64,000 nt of DNA, taken from Pseudovibrio sp. Alg231-02. GTDB lineage: Bacteria; Pseudomonadota; Alphaproteobacteria; Rhizobiales; Stappiaceae. Shown here one piece after another: positions 43,601-52,140 of the stretch; positions within the stretch are counted from its first letter, which is position 1; every line of letters starts with the position of its first letter. The translations under genes and the position numbers were made by a program. Where the stretch lies: positions 821,068 to 885,067 of the forward strand of contig NZ_FREX01000001.1 in assembly GCF_900143565.1 (NCBI RefSeq). Direction: 5' to 3'. The notes under the pieces were generated by a model that saw only the letters and a program-made list of their open reading frames with translations, was not told where the DNA came from and did no database searches.

Positions 43601-44209
43601 GAGCTGATTTTCAAGGAATTCCGCCGCCTTGATGATGGCGCACGCATTGCCTCCGGGCTTGGGCTGGGCCTTTCTATCGTGGAACGCATTAGTAAGGTGT
43701 TGGCGCTCAACGTGGCACTCAAATCTCAGGATGGGAGAGGCTCTCGCTTCTCTCTTGCCATTAAAGAGGCCATGAGTGTACCAGTTGCTGCAAAGCAAGC
43801 TCAGCCCAGTGCTATCGTCAGTCAGCTGGCTGGCCTCAATGTGCTGGCTATCGATAATGAACCGCAGATTCTGGAGGGTATGGAGTCTTTGTTGCGTACA
43901 TGGAAATGTAACGTGCTGACGGCTCCAAATGCGCAGGATGCTGCCAAGGCAATCTATGCCAGTAAGACGCAACCAGACATCATTCTGGCAGACTACCATC
44001 TGGATCAGGGAACTGGCATTGAAGCCGTTGTGCACTTGCGCTGGAAGTTTGGCGTGCACTTCCCTGCTATGCTTATTACTGCAGACAGAACGGCAGAAGT
44101 GCGTACAGAGGCCTCTGACAAAGATATGGAGATGATCCATAAGCCGCTGAAGCCAGCTGTACTGCGAGCACACCTGATGCGGTGCAAGGCAGCTCTAGGA
44201 GACACATGA
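40676..44209 (+). CDS. Transporter-linked hybrid sensor histidine kinase (SSS-PAS-HK-REC)
   Basis: This 1177-residue protein fuses a sodium:solute symporter with a sensor kinase. Residues 1-520 carry about 13 membrane helices of the SSS fold. A helical linker (about 545-630) is followed by a PAS domain (about 645-760, GISVYDKDLRLICWNRQYREML), the kinase dimer helix with His821 (ASHDILQPL), an ATPase domain with GLGLGLSIVERI, and a receiver with Asp1106 (LADYHLDQG). It resembles CrbS-type acetate-responsive kinases. A convergent LuxR-type regulator lies downstream, and a separate symporter pair follows. The symporter part may act as sensor, transporter or both. Confidence 0.92.
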   Translation: MLQGWIVVLVALAYILLLFVIASYGDKVAKNRVKKTRGRPLIYALSLSVYCTSWTFFGSVGSASRNGFEFIAIYLGPILVFAFGFPLILRVIQLAKAEKITSVADFIAARYGKNPMVGAIVTLIAFIGMIPYIALQLKALDLSVGTIVLHPLLSLDDAEISIFGDETLMIAIFMAVFTWLFGTRHIDATEHQEGLMLSIATEAVVKLVAFLAIGIWVTFMLFDGPWDLLHASFANTNSSQDLFTNINASKWAVITLLSLFSIVLLPRQFHVTVTEYNSEAELKRATWLFPSYLIAINLFVVPIALAGMTILGNTVDPDMFVLALPRAYDADWLTLLVFIGGLSAATAMVIVTTVALSIMVSNDLVMPIILRRRSEDEIISTSGEDMSQLVLGIRRMSIFLVILGSYVYYRVAGDSAALSSIGLLSFAAIAQFAPAFIGGLIWRRATARGAIASMTAGFAVWFYTLLLPVFARESIFGSNILSNGPFGIEFLKPEALLYLDMDPFVHGVLWSLLSGLLFYVVFSLTRQPTAIERIQANTFVPTGIAQAPALRKLRTTVTIGDLQATISRYVGEERTQRSFDTYAAEHRITIDSSEEADAVILRFSEQLLASAIGSASARLVLSLLLKRRDPGTQEAIKLLDDATEAIQYNRDLLQIALDQVRQGISVYDKDLRLICWNRQYREMLMLPAKFGQVGTSLEEMIRHIAEAGEFGDGDVDEIVGLRMHNFINRQETYQEHLVSTGTVLEVRTSPMPYGGLVTSYTDITERVFAEEALARANENLEQRVRDRTEELTKVNEQLEAAKKTAELAYQDKTRFLAAASHDILQPLNAARLYSSTLTDRFMDGDPEDRKLVSNIEASLESVEEIIGAVLDISRLDTRAFKAEISTFRLDDILNPLRVEFTPIAKEKGLKLTIRSTDVCVRSDRRLLRRLLQNLISNGLKYTTKGGVVVGVRKTKNNMANIQVYDSGIGIPEKQQELIFKEFRRLDDGARIASGLGLGLSIVERISKVLALNVALKSQDGRGSRFSLAIKEAMSVPVAAKQAQPSAIVSQLAGLNVLAIDNEPQILEGMESLLRTWKCNVLTAPNAQDAAKAIYASKTQPDIILADYHLDQGTGIEAVVHLRWKFGVHFPAMLITADRTAEVRTEASDKDMEMIHKPLKPAVLRAHLMRCKAALGDT

Positions 44210-44242
44210 CCTTTCAGGAGCCTCACATTTGGCACTGCCAAC

Positions 44243-44272
44243 AAAAAAGGCGCTCCAAAGAGCGCCTTTTTT
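44243..44272. terminator. Bidirectional terminator between the hybrid kinase and the LuxR-type regulator
   Basis: AAAAAAGGCGCT at 44243-44254 pairs with AGCGCCTTTTTT at 44261-44272 around CCAAAG. A/T runs on both sides serve both convergent genes. Confidence 0.93.
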
Positions 44273-44294
44273 CGTAGATCAACTCGAAGAATAC

Positions 44295-44954
44295 CTAGCC
44301 AGCAATGCTTTGCCACTGACCAGCTTCGATCTTTGCCGCTGCAATGACTGCCTGTGTCCGACTTTCAACGCCAAGCTTCTGCAAAATAGCAGAAACATGC
44401 GCTTTTACAGTCGCTTCCGATACAGACAATTCATAGGCGATCTGCTTGTTCAGCAAACCTTGCGAAAGCATCATCAACACACGCACTTGCTGCGGTGTCA
44501 AAGAGGCCAGACGCTGAGCCATTTTGGTTGCTTCATCAACGGTGTTCAGGTCAATGTCTGGTGGAATCCAAACACCTCCCTCCAGAACTACTGAAACACC
44601 ATCCTGAATAACATCAATACCAAGTGACTTTGGAATATACCCGGACGCGCCAAACTCAATGGCACTGCGAATTGTAGTCGGATCTTCTGTTCCGGAAACG
44701 ACAACAATTGGCACACCCACATATTGAGCACGCAAGTACATTAATCCAGAGAACCCTCGCATGCCCGGCATGGACAGATCCAGAAGGATCATGTCTACGT
44801 CTTCCTCCCGATCGAGAGCAGCGGTGACTTCATCAAGGCTCCCAGCCTCGATAATCTTTACCGATGCGAACTGTTTCTCGATTGTTTGACGCATTGCACC
44901 ACGGAACAGCGGGTGGTCATCAGCGATAATAAAGCGGTGGACCGCGTTGTGCAC
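44295..44954 (-). CDS. LuxR/NarL-type response regulator, probable partner of the hybrid kinase
   Basis: The 219-residue regulator has a receiver with IADDHPLFRGAM, phospho-acceptor Asp in MILLDLSMPG and Lys in YIPKSLG, then an HTH (LTPQQVRVLMMLSQGLLNKQ, ATVKAHVSAILQKLG). I start at GTG 44954 because GGAGGAG lies 7 bp before it. An ATG 15 bases upstream has no ribosome-binding site. CrbR/AgmR-like regulators of this type pair with SSS-linked kinases to control acetate use. Here the pair is convergent, and the regulator is divergent from the symporter operon, an obvious target. Confidence 0.88.
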   Translation of the reverse strand: MHNAVHRFIIADDHPLFRGAMRQTIEKQFASVKIIEAGSLDEVTAALDREEDVDMILLDLSMPGMRGFSGLMYLRAQYVGVPIVVVSGTEDPTTIRSAIEFGASGYIPKSLGIDVIQDGVSVVLEGGVWIPPDIDLNTVDEATKMAQRLASLTPQQVRVLMMLSQGLLNKQIAYELSVSEATVKAHVSAILQKLGVESRTQAVIAAAKIEAGQWQSIAG

Positions 44955-45442
44955 GCTGTGCTCCTCCATTTCTTGTCGTGGACTGCCTCCAATGACCTTC
45001 GATCCGTCTCGTCGAAATAAGATCATCAGATGTACAGTTTTCGACGCCTCGGGAGCTTGAACGAGATTTTCGCAGCTCTCCCAAAACGCCACGATAGATA
45101 TTTTACAACCTTAGAACTCCGCAGAGTCTCAACCGGTCGCATCCCCCTATACAAAAGCATTATGCGAAACAGGGAGGTGCTGGCAAGCATGAAGTTGATT
45201 GTTTTCACTCATCTCACGCACTTTTACCACAAAACCGTCAGTAATCATTAAGATATTGCAAGAAGGCATGCATAGAACTCAAGAGTTGCTCCCAAAGTAT
45301 GGGTCTCCCAAATCCTGCGTTTTTCTGTTTTTTGAACTTCGAGGATTGGGGATTAGTATTAGGTAGTAGAATTTTAGTCTAGCGGTTCGCTTGGGGGACT
45401 GTAGAGTATGTATACGTTGGGTAATCATTACTGGAGGTGGGA
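44955..45442. other. Divergent region between the LuxR-type regulator and the symporter operon
   Basis: This 488-bp gap holds the two promoters. It is AT-rich from 45190 to 45400 and ends with the GGAGG of the small subunit gene. No repeat strong enough to name as operator was found. Confidence 0.5.
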
Positions 45443-45739
45443 GTGCGTACACCAAATAGAGTCGCCTATTGGACCAAAACACGTGCGCTCATGGCTGCAA
45501 CGCTCATTCTCTGGCTCATCTTCTTTGGCATCGCTGTCTATTATGGAGCACCCGGCTCTGATCCAAATGCGCCTCAAAATGAGTTGAGTGGGCTTTTGGG
45601 TTCTCTATCAAACAGTTATGTGTGGGGATGCCTCCTATTTTTTGTCGCCAGTATCCTGATCTCGTGGTTTTGCGGCGCACAGGACAGGCTTGATGAAAGC
45701 AACACAGGCTCTTCTCAGAAGCAGGGGAGCACATCATGA
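45443..45739 (+). CDS. Sodium:solute symporter small subunit (DUF4212)
   Basis: The 98-residue protein has two membrane helices (ALMAATLILWLIFFGIAVYY and NSYVWGCLLFFVASILISWF) with polar ends, the DUF4212 pattern found with a large SSS subunit. I start at GTG 45443, 5 bp after GGAGG. A GTG two codons upstream would overlap the ribosome-binding site. Its stop overlaps the large subunit start (ATGA), so the subunits are translationally coupled. Confidence 0.88.
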   Translation: MRTPNRVAYWTKTRALMAATLILWLIFFGIAVYYGAPGSDPNAPQNELSGLLGSLSNSYVWGCLLFFVASILISWFCGAQDRLDESNTGSSQKQGSTS

Positions 45740-47448
45740 CACTCTCCAGCCTCGATCCTCATCCTTCACAATACAAAGGTCTTCCGCTTGCGCTTTGTCT
45801 GTTCACGCTCGCACTCTTTTTGCTGACCGGTCTACTCGCCGTTATGGAAAAAGCGGGCGTTGTTGTCGTGCTTATCGAAGCATTGATGGCTTTGCTGCCA
45901 TTGCTGGTATTTGCCATGGTGGGTATTCTGGCGCGGACGATGAAGCTCTCTGAGTATCATTGGGGCGGCAAGAATGTGCCGGCAGGCCTGACAGGTGTGA
46001 CCTTAGCTGCGTGTTTTGTTGGTGGCAGCTTCTTTCCCCTGTTCCTCTCTGTGGTTTTCTTGCCTGAATACATCAGCTTCCCAATTGTTTTAGGATGGGT
46101 AAGCAGTCTTGTCTTATGTGCGGTGCTCTTTGCCTCTCCTCTCAGGAAGTTTGGTTCGGCGACGGTTCCGGAGTTTCTGGGTGTCCGTTTGCAGAGCAAT
46201 TTGGTGCGGTTGATTGCCAGTGGTCTGGTTGTTCTCGTTGGTATTCCTCTCCTGTGCACCGAGATGCTGATTGGTGGTCAGGTTCTGGCAACATCTCTCA
46301 ACGCGACCTCAACGACGGGCATTCTGCTCTTTTCAATGGTGTTGCTCATTTCTGTTGTGCTTGGTGGTATCAGCGGAGCTGTGTGGACACAGGCTCTGCA
46401 AGGTGTGCTGATGGTGTTTGCCTGCCTTTCACCAGTCATCCTGCTTGGATTGGACCAGCTAACCTCACCAATGGTTTCCGAAAATGTTGGTTTCACCAGT
46501 GTCGTCAGTACTTCGCTCACAGAGCAACTCGCCGCGATCATTGATATTGAGAATACAAGTATCGGCTGGTTCTTGATGCAAGGGCCATATGCTGGTGGTC
46601 TCTGGCCGTTGATTGGAACTGCTCTTTTCTTTGCCATTGGCATGGCTAGCCTTCCCCACCTTCTCAGCAAGTTTCAGGGAACAGGAAGTTCAGCATCTGC
46701 TCGTCGCGCTGCCGGATATTCTCTTTCTTTCCTTTTGCTCCTGGTGGTTGTTGGGTCGGCCTATTTCCTGTTGCTGGCGGATGAACGGCTTCAGAACCTG
46801 CTTGGACCGAATGCACTTGATCAGGGCCATCAAAGCGGTCTCATTGCTGCGCTGATCAGGTCCGGGATTGTTGCAGCAGCACTTGCTGCAAGTTCTGCAC
46901 TCTTGATGGCGCTTTCAACAAGCGTTTCGCGAGATCTCGTTGAGGCTTTGGTGTTGCCACGTGCCTCTCTCAACCAGAAAATCGTGCTGGCACGTGTTGT
47001 GGTTCTGGTGATTTGTGCCTTTGTCACCTATCTTGCCTATAGCGAGAGTTTGTTGTTCTTAGACATGCTGACATTGTCGCTCTCCCTTGCAGCGGCTGCC
47101 TTCTTTCCTGTGCTTGTACTTTCATGCTGGTGGAGCAGATTTCACGCAACAGCGGCATACAGCGCGATGCTCTCAGGCAGCTTGGCAACCCTGTTTTACG
47201 CTCTTGCCGTGACCAGTGGTTCCACGGGCTTCTGGTTTGGTTTTCCTGCTGAGATGGGCGGATTGCTCGGTGTGTTCTTAGGATTTGCCGTCGGAATCTC
47301 ACTTTCCTACGTTACTTTTTCCCAGGATGAGCGTCATTTTTATCTGGCAAGTTTATTGGAGCAACCAGGCGAACGAGACCTCTCGATAGATCTACCTGAC
47401 ACTTCTGACAAGGATGAACCGGAAGAACTCATAGAGATTAAGATGTAA
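45736..47448 (+). CDS. Sodium:solute symporter, large subunit
   Basis: The 570-residue membrane protein has about 13 helices of the SSS fold, with KNVPAGLTGVTLAACFVGGS and the helix-5/6 region SSLVLCAVLFASPLRKFGSATVPEFLGVRL, which matches the SSS pattern around the sodium site. With DUF4212 it forms the two-subunit type (VC_2705-like). Acetate, pyruvate or other short acids are possible substrates from related proteins. This is inference. It belongs in the same locus as the SSS-linked kinase. Confidence 0.9.
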   Translation: MTLSSLDPHPSQYKGLPLALCLFTLALFLLTGLLAVMEKAGVVVVLIEALMALLPLLVFAMVGILARTMKLSEYHWGGKNVPAGLTGVTLAACFVGGSFFPLFLSVVFLPEYISFPIVLGWVSSLVLCAVLFASPLRKFGSATVPEFLGVRLQSNLVRLIASGLVVLVGIPLLCTEMLIGGQVLATSLNATSTTGILLFSMVLLISVVLGGISGAVWTQALQGVLMVFACLSPVILLGLDQLTSPMVSENVGFTSVVSTSLTEQLAAIIDIENTSIGWFLMQGPYAGGLWPLIGTALFFAIGMASLPHLLSKFQGTGSSASARRAAGYSLSFLLLLVVVGSAYFLLLADERLQNLLGPNALDQGHQSGLIAALIRSGIVAAALAASSALLMALSTSVSRDLVEALVLPRASLNQKIVLARVVVLVICAFVTYLAYSESLLFLDMLTLSLSLAAAAFFPVLVLSCWWSRFHATAAYSAMLSGSLATLFYALAVTSGSTGFWFGFPAEMGGLLGVFLGFAVGISLSYVTFSQDERHFYLASLLEQPGERDLSIDLPDTSDKDEPEELIEIKM

Positions 47449-47595
47449 TTTTCAGAAAGTTGTAAGTAAACTCTTACAAGCACTGACCGTCGTTTGTAGT
47501 CCATTTACGCCGATTCAAATTTACAACTTCCGCTAAGTCGAATTCAATAGAGCTGCGTCTATAGTTTATCTCCAATAGAAGCCTAGGAGAAACCT

Positions 47596-47958
47596 ATGGA
47601 CGCTTTACAACGTGCTGCCCGTGCCAGTGTTGCTCGTATCTGCGGATTTTACTGCCTCGGCGTGCTCCTGATTATGGCAGCGCTCAGCTTTGATCCGGCA
47701 AGTTCTTTCCGTACAGGCGCTATGCTTGCAATCACTCTGAGTGCTGTTCTTGTTTACAAAGCCTGGATTATGCCAAACGGTAAGCATGACGGCGATGATG
47801 CGTGGGCCTTGATCAAGGGACAGGACAGCAGCGGGCAAGACCCAAACAGAATGCAAAGCGACGCGCTACGCACCGCCTATCATGAGTATTCCAAGCGGGC
47901 GATGGTTATCGCTCTGGGGCTCTGGTTCGTCAGCGTTGTAGCTAGTATTTCTGACTGA
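47596..47958 (+). CDS. Hypothetical membrane protein, 120 aa
   Basis: The 120-residue protein has AGGAG before its ATG. It has two N-terminal helices (residues about 13-31 and 39-58), a polar middle (residues 60-98, GDDAWALIKGQDSSGQDPNR) and a C-terminal helix ending LWFVSVVASISD. Related proteins occur in Hyphomicrobiales but no role is known to me. It is convergent with yjbQ, 13 bp apart. Confidence 0.7.
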   Translation: MDALQRAARASVARICGFYCLGVLLIMAALSFDPASSFRTGAMLAITLSAVLVYKAWIMPNGKHDGDDAWALIKGQDSSGQDPNRMQSDALRTAYHEYSKRAMVIALGLWFVSVVASISD

Positions 47959-47971
47959 CTGCTGTCAGTCG

Positions 47972-48454
47972 TCAGGAACCAAGATAATGCAGGGTCATGG
48001 AGCGTCGATGCGGCGCTCTTCTATGCTCGATCAAATAAATACCCTGCCAGGTCCCCAAATCCAACTCCCCGTCGACCACCGGTATTTGCAGAGATACTCC
48101 TGTGAGCATGGTTTTGATATGCGCAGGCATATCGTCCGGGCCCTCATAAGAATGGAGCCACCCACCATTTTCAGGCGCAAGATTTGCCAGAGCCTTTTGC
48201 AGGTCCTGCAGAACGGTCGGATCAGCATTTTCCTGTATGGTGACAGAGGCCGAAGTGTGGCGAACGAATAATGTGAGCAATCCATCTTTTAATTGGAGCG
48301 ACTTGGCCCATTCCCGGATCTCTTTGGTGACTTCATAAAAGCCTAATCCCTCCGTCATGAACACCAGTCGTCCCATGGACTGAGAAAGCTGCGTCTGACC
48401 ACTATCAATGGTCCAGACTTCGCAGCTGTTCTTCGTTTTTGACCAACCCGACAT
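47972..48454 (-). CDS. yjbQ: YjbQ family protein (UPF0047)
   Basis: The 160-residue protein has the YjbQ core: GLLTLFVRHTSASVTIQENADPTV, with the conserved HTSAS and ENADP, then GWLHSYEGPDDMPAHIKTML and the late GTWQGIYLIEHR. Members form trimers with a metal-like site and have been reported to have weak thiamine phosphate synthase activity. The physiological role is open. The N-terminal 30 residues align with the family's first strand, so the longer start is kept. Confidence 0.9.
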   Translation of the reverse strand: MSGWSKTKNSCEVWTIDSGQTQLSQSMGRLVFMTEGLGFYEVTKEIREWAKSLQLKDGLLTLFVRHTSASVTIQENADPTVLQDLQKALANLAPENGGWLHSYEGPDDMPAHIKTMLTGVSLQIPVVDGELDLGTWQGIYLIEHRRAPHRRSMTLHYLGS

Positions 48455-48580
48455 GCTCGAAATCCATCCCCTTATTATTCGTTAATTAAGATCGTGTCGT
48501 TGTCATTGACGCGAGATTGCGCGACAACTTCTATAACAAATATATTGGCAACATTTTATTGTCGCTTCCGGAGAAACTAC

Positions 48581-49546
48581 ATGTCTGAGAATTTCGCTCC
48601 TCTGTCGATAAGTCAAGAGGCCGTCGCTGAAGCAAAGGCATTTAACAAGGAAATGACGGAGCAGCTGCGCGCGCTTCCTGATCCATGGAGTTTCCCCCCT
48701 ACTGTCACCCGTGAACGCCGGTTACAGGGGCTTGGTGCGTTTCCTATCCCAACCTACTCGGAGCAGGCTGAAGATCTGGAAATTGAAGGGCAGCATGGTT
48801 CTATTCCCCTACGGCTCTTCAAAGCTGATAAAAACTCATCAAAAGGTGTGATAATTCATTTCCATGGTGGAGGCTTTGTTTTCGGCTCAGCTTCCTTTCA
48901 GGATCCTTATCTGGAGAGCATGGCAAACAACACTGGGCTTGACCTAGTTTCAGTTGAATATCGCCTTGCTCCGGAACATCCTTTCCCGCAAGGACCTGAT
49001 GATTGTGAGGCGGCTTGCCATTGGGTTTTGAATGAAGGCGCGAGCCAATATGGCTGGGATGCCTTTGCTTTGACCGGGGAAAGTGCGGGTGCGACATTGG
49101 CCCTGACGACCGCCCTTCGCCTGCGTGACAAGCATGGGATGATCCCCTTTAAGGCGTTGGTTTTGTTGTCAGGTTGGTATGACATCGGGCTTACGCCATC
49201 TGCCCGCCTTTGGGGTGAAGAGGTGCTTTTTCCAACAACCCGTGACCTTCAAATGTTCGGGAGGCATTTTCTGCTTGGAGAGGAAAACGCGGAGGATCCA
49301 GCTGTTTCTCCTTTGTATGCCCGGCTGGAAGGATTGCCGCCAGCACTGCTAAGTGTAGGTACAGAAGACCCACTACTGGATGATACTTGTTTTCTCGCGT
49401 CCAGGTTGAAATCTGCTGAAGTGGAGACTTCACTTGAGGTTTATCCCCATGGATGTCATGTTTTTCAAAGTTTTGATCTTGCTCTTGCCAAGCTGAGCAC
49501 CCAAAGGATAGATAGTTTTTTTCGGACGAAATTCGGTTCGACCTGA
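48581..49546 (+). CDS. Alpha/beta hydrolase of the hormone-sensitive lipase family
   Basis: From the ATG at 48581 (GGAG at 8 bp) the protein is 321 residues. The oxyanion motif HGGGFVFGS is at 95-103 and the nucleophile Ser168 lies in GESAG. Asp in GTEDPLLDD and His in PHGCHVFQ complete the triad. This is the bacterial HSL group, which hydrolyses short-chain esters. There is no signal peptide. It is 69 bp upstream of the thioesterase gene, and a joint role in ester or acyl-CoA turnover is possible. Confidence 0.88.
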   Translation: MSENFAPLSISQEAVAEAKAFNKEMTEQLRALPDPWSFPPTVTRERRLQGLGAFPIPTYSEQAEDLEIEGQHGSIPLRLFKADKNSSKGVIIHFHGGGFVFGSASFQDPYLESMANNTGLDLVSVEYRLAPEHPFPQGPDDCEAACHWVLNEGASQYGWDAFALTGESAGATLALTTALRLRDKHGMIPFKALVLLSGWYDIGLTPSARLWGEEVLFPTTRDLQMFGRHFLLGEENAEDPAVSPLYARLEGLPPALLSVGTEDPLLDDTCFLASRLKSAEVETSLEVYPHGCHVFQSFDLALAKLSTQRIDSFFRTKFGST

Positions 49547-49615
49547 CCTAATTATTAATAATTAGTGGGTTATCGCAGTAGCGCTTATGGACCGAGGCTG
49601 CACAAAGGGTTGGAT

Positions 49616-50485
49616 ATGGCAAGCTTAGAAACACTTCTCTCGTTTGTGAATACATGGGAATGCGACGAGAACGACCATTTGAACGTGCAGTTTTACTTCT
49701 CTAAATTTGAAGAAGCTGACCGTCAATTCAGAATGATGACCGGATTTAGCGAAGCACTGGTTGGTGCGCGCCGTGTTCGGCACGTGCGTTACCATGCAGA
49801 GCTGGTTGCTGCATCCCTGATTACCGTGAAGTCTTATGTGGCCTTTGACGGGCCGCACATGCTCTCTGTTGTGCATGAAATGATTGAAGGCTCCACCGGG
49901 GAGATCTGCGCAACCGCGATTGATGGCTATACGCCAAATCCTAGTTCTGCAAAGCAGTTGCGGGCGCGCTTCAAAGATGTTGAGGAGAATATCTCCAAGC
50001 CAGCGGTTCCACGTGGCATCTCGCCAAGCCCGTTCTCTGGCAAACCAACTATTGATGATTTGCTCAAGAGCGGCGCGCAGATTACTGGCCGCTCAACAGT
50101 TCTGCCACGGAATCTGAATGCTGAACAGAAAGCTGAAGACGCATTTGCACTTGCCTGCTTCTCTGATGCTGCGGCGCATGTGTGGGAGCGGACTCCGATG
50201 AACACGGCGTGGTTGGATGAGAATGAATACGGCCGGGTTGCGCTGGAGCAGAAGCTATCCTGGATCAGCCCGCTGAAGCTGGGGGATATGGGTCTGGTGA
50301 TTTCTACGCTGACCAGCGTTCAGGAAAACACCTTCACAATCCGCCATCATCTGTTTGAATCTCGTACCAAGCGTTTGGCGGCGGTGTGTGATCAGGTGTC
50401 TATCAGCATGGATCTGAATAGCCGTAAGACTGTCCCTCTGACTGCAGATTTCCGCACAGCACTGGTGGCCTTACAAACACAGTAA
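49616..50485 (+). CDS. Two-domain hotdog acyl-CoA thioesterase-like protein
   Basis: The 289-residue protein has two hotdog-like halves. The first contains NTWECDENDHLNVQFYFSKFEEADRQF, where ENDHLN resembles the catalytic region of 4-hydroxybenzoyl-CoA thioesterases. The second has CFSDAAAHVWERTPM. The start MASLETLL at 49616 follows AAGGG, and the 17 codons upstream lack family likeness. A terminator follows. The natural substrate is unknown. Confidence 0.8.
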   Translation: MASLETLLSFVNTWECDENDHLNVQFYFSKFEEADRQFRMMTGFSEALVGARRVRHVRYHAELVAASLITVKSYVAFDGPHMLSVVHEMIEGSTGEICATAIDGYTPNPSSAKQLRARFKDVEENISKPAVPRGISPSPFSGKPTIDDLLKSGAQITGRSTVLPRNLNAEQKAEDAFALACFSDAAAHVWERTPMNTAWLDENEYGRVALEQKLSWISPLKLGDMGLVISTLTSVQENTFTIRHHLFESRTKRLAAVCDQVSISMDLNSRKTVPLTADFRTALVALQTQ

Positions 50486-50507
50486 GCTTTGCGACCAACG
50501 CGTTAAG

Positions 50508-50536
50508 AACCGCCTTCCTTTGAAGGCGGTTTTTTT
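50508..50536 (+). terminator. Rho-independent terminator after the thioesterase gene
   Basis: AACCGCCTTC at 50508-50517 pairs with GAAGGCGGTT at 50522-50531 around CTTT, with a T run to 50536. Confidence 0.95.
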
Positions 50537-50547
50537 ATGCCCGCTTG

Positions 50548-51072
50548 TTACTGCGCTGGCTGTTCGTTTTCGCCCTTCTGGAAATCGTCTTTCATTTCTT
50601 CGACAACAGAGAAGAAACGGCGCATGGCGTTTTCGGTGAACTCCAGTGCTTCTTCCAGTTTTTGCTCTTCTTCATCGCCGAACCAGCCTTCTTCCTGTTG
50701 GTTGGCGATGGAGAGGTCGAGGCCTGCTTCGGGTTTGATGGCGGCGATGCTAGCGTCTTCGGTCAGGGTAGCAAGTGCTTCGGAGATGCGTCTAAGTTCT
50801 TGACGCATCTTGTTGTTTTCTGCTTCCAGACGGGTGATTTCGTCCTCGTAGACCATGATGCCGTCAAGGGAAGGCTGGCAGACGAGTTTTTCGGCCTTAG
50901 TGGCGCAGAGTGATACTATCCCCGTGCGGGTATCGAGGCGGATCAGCCCTTTATCCGTCTGCTGCATTTCAAAGCGAACGGGAACATCCTGCTCAGTTTG
51001 GGCAAATGCGCTTTGTCCACTCATCGCAAAGGTGACCGCAAGGATTCCACTGGCCAGATAAGACTGTTTCAC
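50548..51072 (-). CDS. Hypothetical periplasmic protein with coiled coil
   Basis: Starting at GTG 51072, the 174-residue product has a clean Sec signal peptide (LASGILAVTFAMSGQSAFA, cleavage near residue 24). An upstream TTG would bury it. After a short strand-rich part with two Cys (SLCATKAEKLVCQPS), which may form a disulfide, there is a coiled coil (EITRLEAENNKMRQELRRIS) and an acidic C-terminus. The family is unknown to me. It probably sits in the periplasm. Confidence 0.7.
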   Translation of the reverse strand: MKQSYLASGILAVTFAMSGQSAFAQTEQDVPVRFEMQQTDKGLIRLDTRTGIVSLCATKAEKLVCQPSLDGIMVYEDEITRLEAENNKMRQELRRISEALATLTEDASIAAIKPEAGLDLSIANQQEEGWFGDEEEQKLEEALEFTENAMRRFFSVVEEMKDDFQKGENEQPAQ

Positions 51073-51215
51073 GATTTCTTCCCATCTCTGTTTCAAATCA
51101 ACGACTTAAAGCCTCTGGAGATTGCAGAGCCATACCTGCTGGCAGATATGGCTTTCAGTTTAGCAGCAATCAGAGCGCCTTGACCATCCGATCAGACATA
51201 GGTGTGAAATGGGAA

Positions 51216-51839
51216 CTACTCGAGGCTTTGATAAGGGCCGCGGCCACTTTTCAACGCATCTTCCAGAAGGTCGAGGCGGTCTTGTCCCCAAAATGGCTCG
51301 GAGTTGAGCAAATAGGTTGGTGAACCGACAGCATTTGCCGTTTCAGCCATGCGGGAGTTGACTGTGTAAGCTTCCAGCATTTCATCAGACTTTCCAGCTG
51401 CGATGAGGTTATCCGCGTCCAGACCGAGCTCGTTCAGGATGGCTGTCAGGACGTTTTCATCGGCTGCGTTGAGGTCTTTTTGCCAGACAGCTTCAAAGAC
51501 TTTCTGGGAATAAGTGCCAACCGGACCGCCCTGCTCCTGCAGACGAATTGCGATGGAATCTGCCAGTGCAATGTCCGCCAGGAAATGGGCTGGCTTGTAG
51601 TTCATTGAAACGCCGCGCTTTTCTGCCCAGCGCTGAAGCTCAATAAACCGGTACTTCTGGCGGGCCGGATGGCGTTTGCCCAGAGGCAAACCGCCTGTCA
51701 GCGGGAACAAGACAGCGAGATTGACTGGCCGAAAGGTTACTGTGACATCATAGTTTTCCGCGATGCGCAGAAATTCCTGATGGCCCAGATACGCCCATGG
51801 CGACAGGTGCGTATAAAAGTAATCGATCTGTGCAGTCAT
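51216..51839 (-). CDS. DsbA-fold 2-hydroxychromene-2-carboxylate isomerase-like protein
   Basis: The 207-residue protein has the HCCA isomerase/kappa-GST pattern: IDYFYTHLSPWAYLGHQEFL at the N-terminus with Ser in the place of the DsbA active-site Cys, a helical insertion, and a late MAETANAVGSPTYLLNSEPFWGQDRLDLLEDAL with the cis-Pro loop. The family isomerises naphthalene breakdown intermediates or uses glutathione. The substrate here is unknown. It is monocistronic. Confidence 0.85.
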   Translation of the reverse strand: MTAQIDYFYTHLSPWAYLGHQEFLRIAENYDVTVTFRPVNLAVLFPLTGGLPLGKRHPARQKYRFIELQRWAEKRGVSMNYKPAHFLADIALADSIAIRLQEQGGPVGTYSQKVFEAVWQKDLNAADENVLTAILNELGLDADNLIAAGKSDEMLEAYTVNSRMAETANAVGSPTYLLNSEPFWGQDRLDLLEDALKSGRGPYQSLE

Positions 51840-52140
51840 GATTGTTCCCCAATGTATACACTCAGCCTATCCTGTTGCAAAAACAGATAGATTTCAATGA
51901 GAAAGCCCTGTGTTGGCGTTCACAAAAACGCGCAGACCGTATGAGCAGCTGTAGAGTTTTGTTTTTACGGCTGTTTATCTGAAAACCGGGTCATATTAGA
52001 GCGGGACACACATCAGAAATCAGCTTTGCGTTCTTATGTGCGTTGGTTTGCGTTAAAGGCGTTTTTTGTGCGTTGGTTACAAAAAAGCCCCCAAACTTCG
52101 CAGTCGGGAGCTTCATTCTTCATTGCTGAGCCGAATTCAA
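51840..52140. other. Intergenic region with a 12-bp direct repeat and a terminator
   Basis: This 301-bp gap contains TGTGCGTTGGTT twice (52037-52048 and 52067-52078) and a terminator for the downstream minus-strand gene at 52081-52112. No gene was recognised. Confidence 0.5.
52081..52112 (-). terminator. Rho-independent terminator of the NTF2-like gene
   Basis: On the minus strand AGCTCCCGAC pairs with GTTTGGGGGCT (with G-U pairs) and is followed by TTTTTTG, 29 bp after the stop. Confidence 0.65.
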
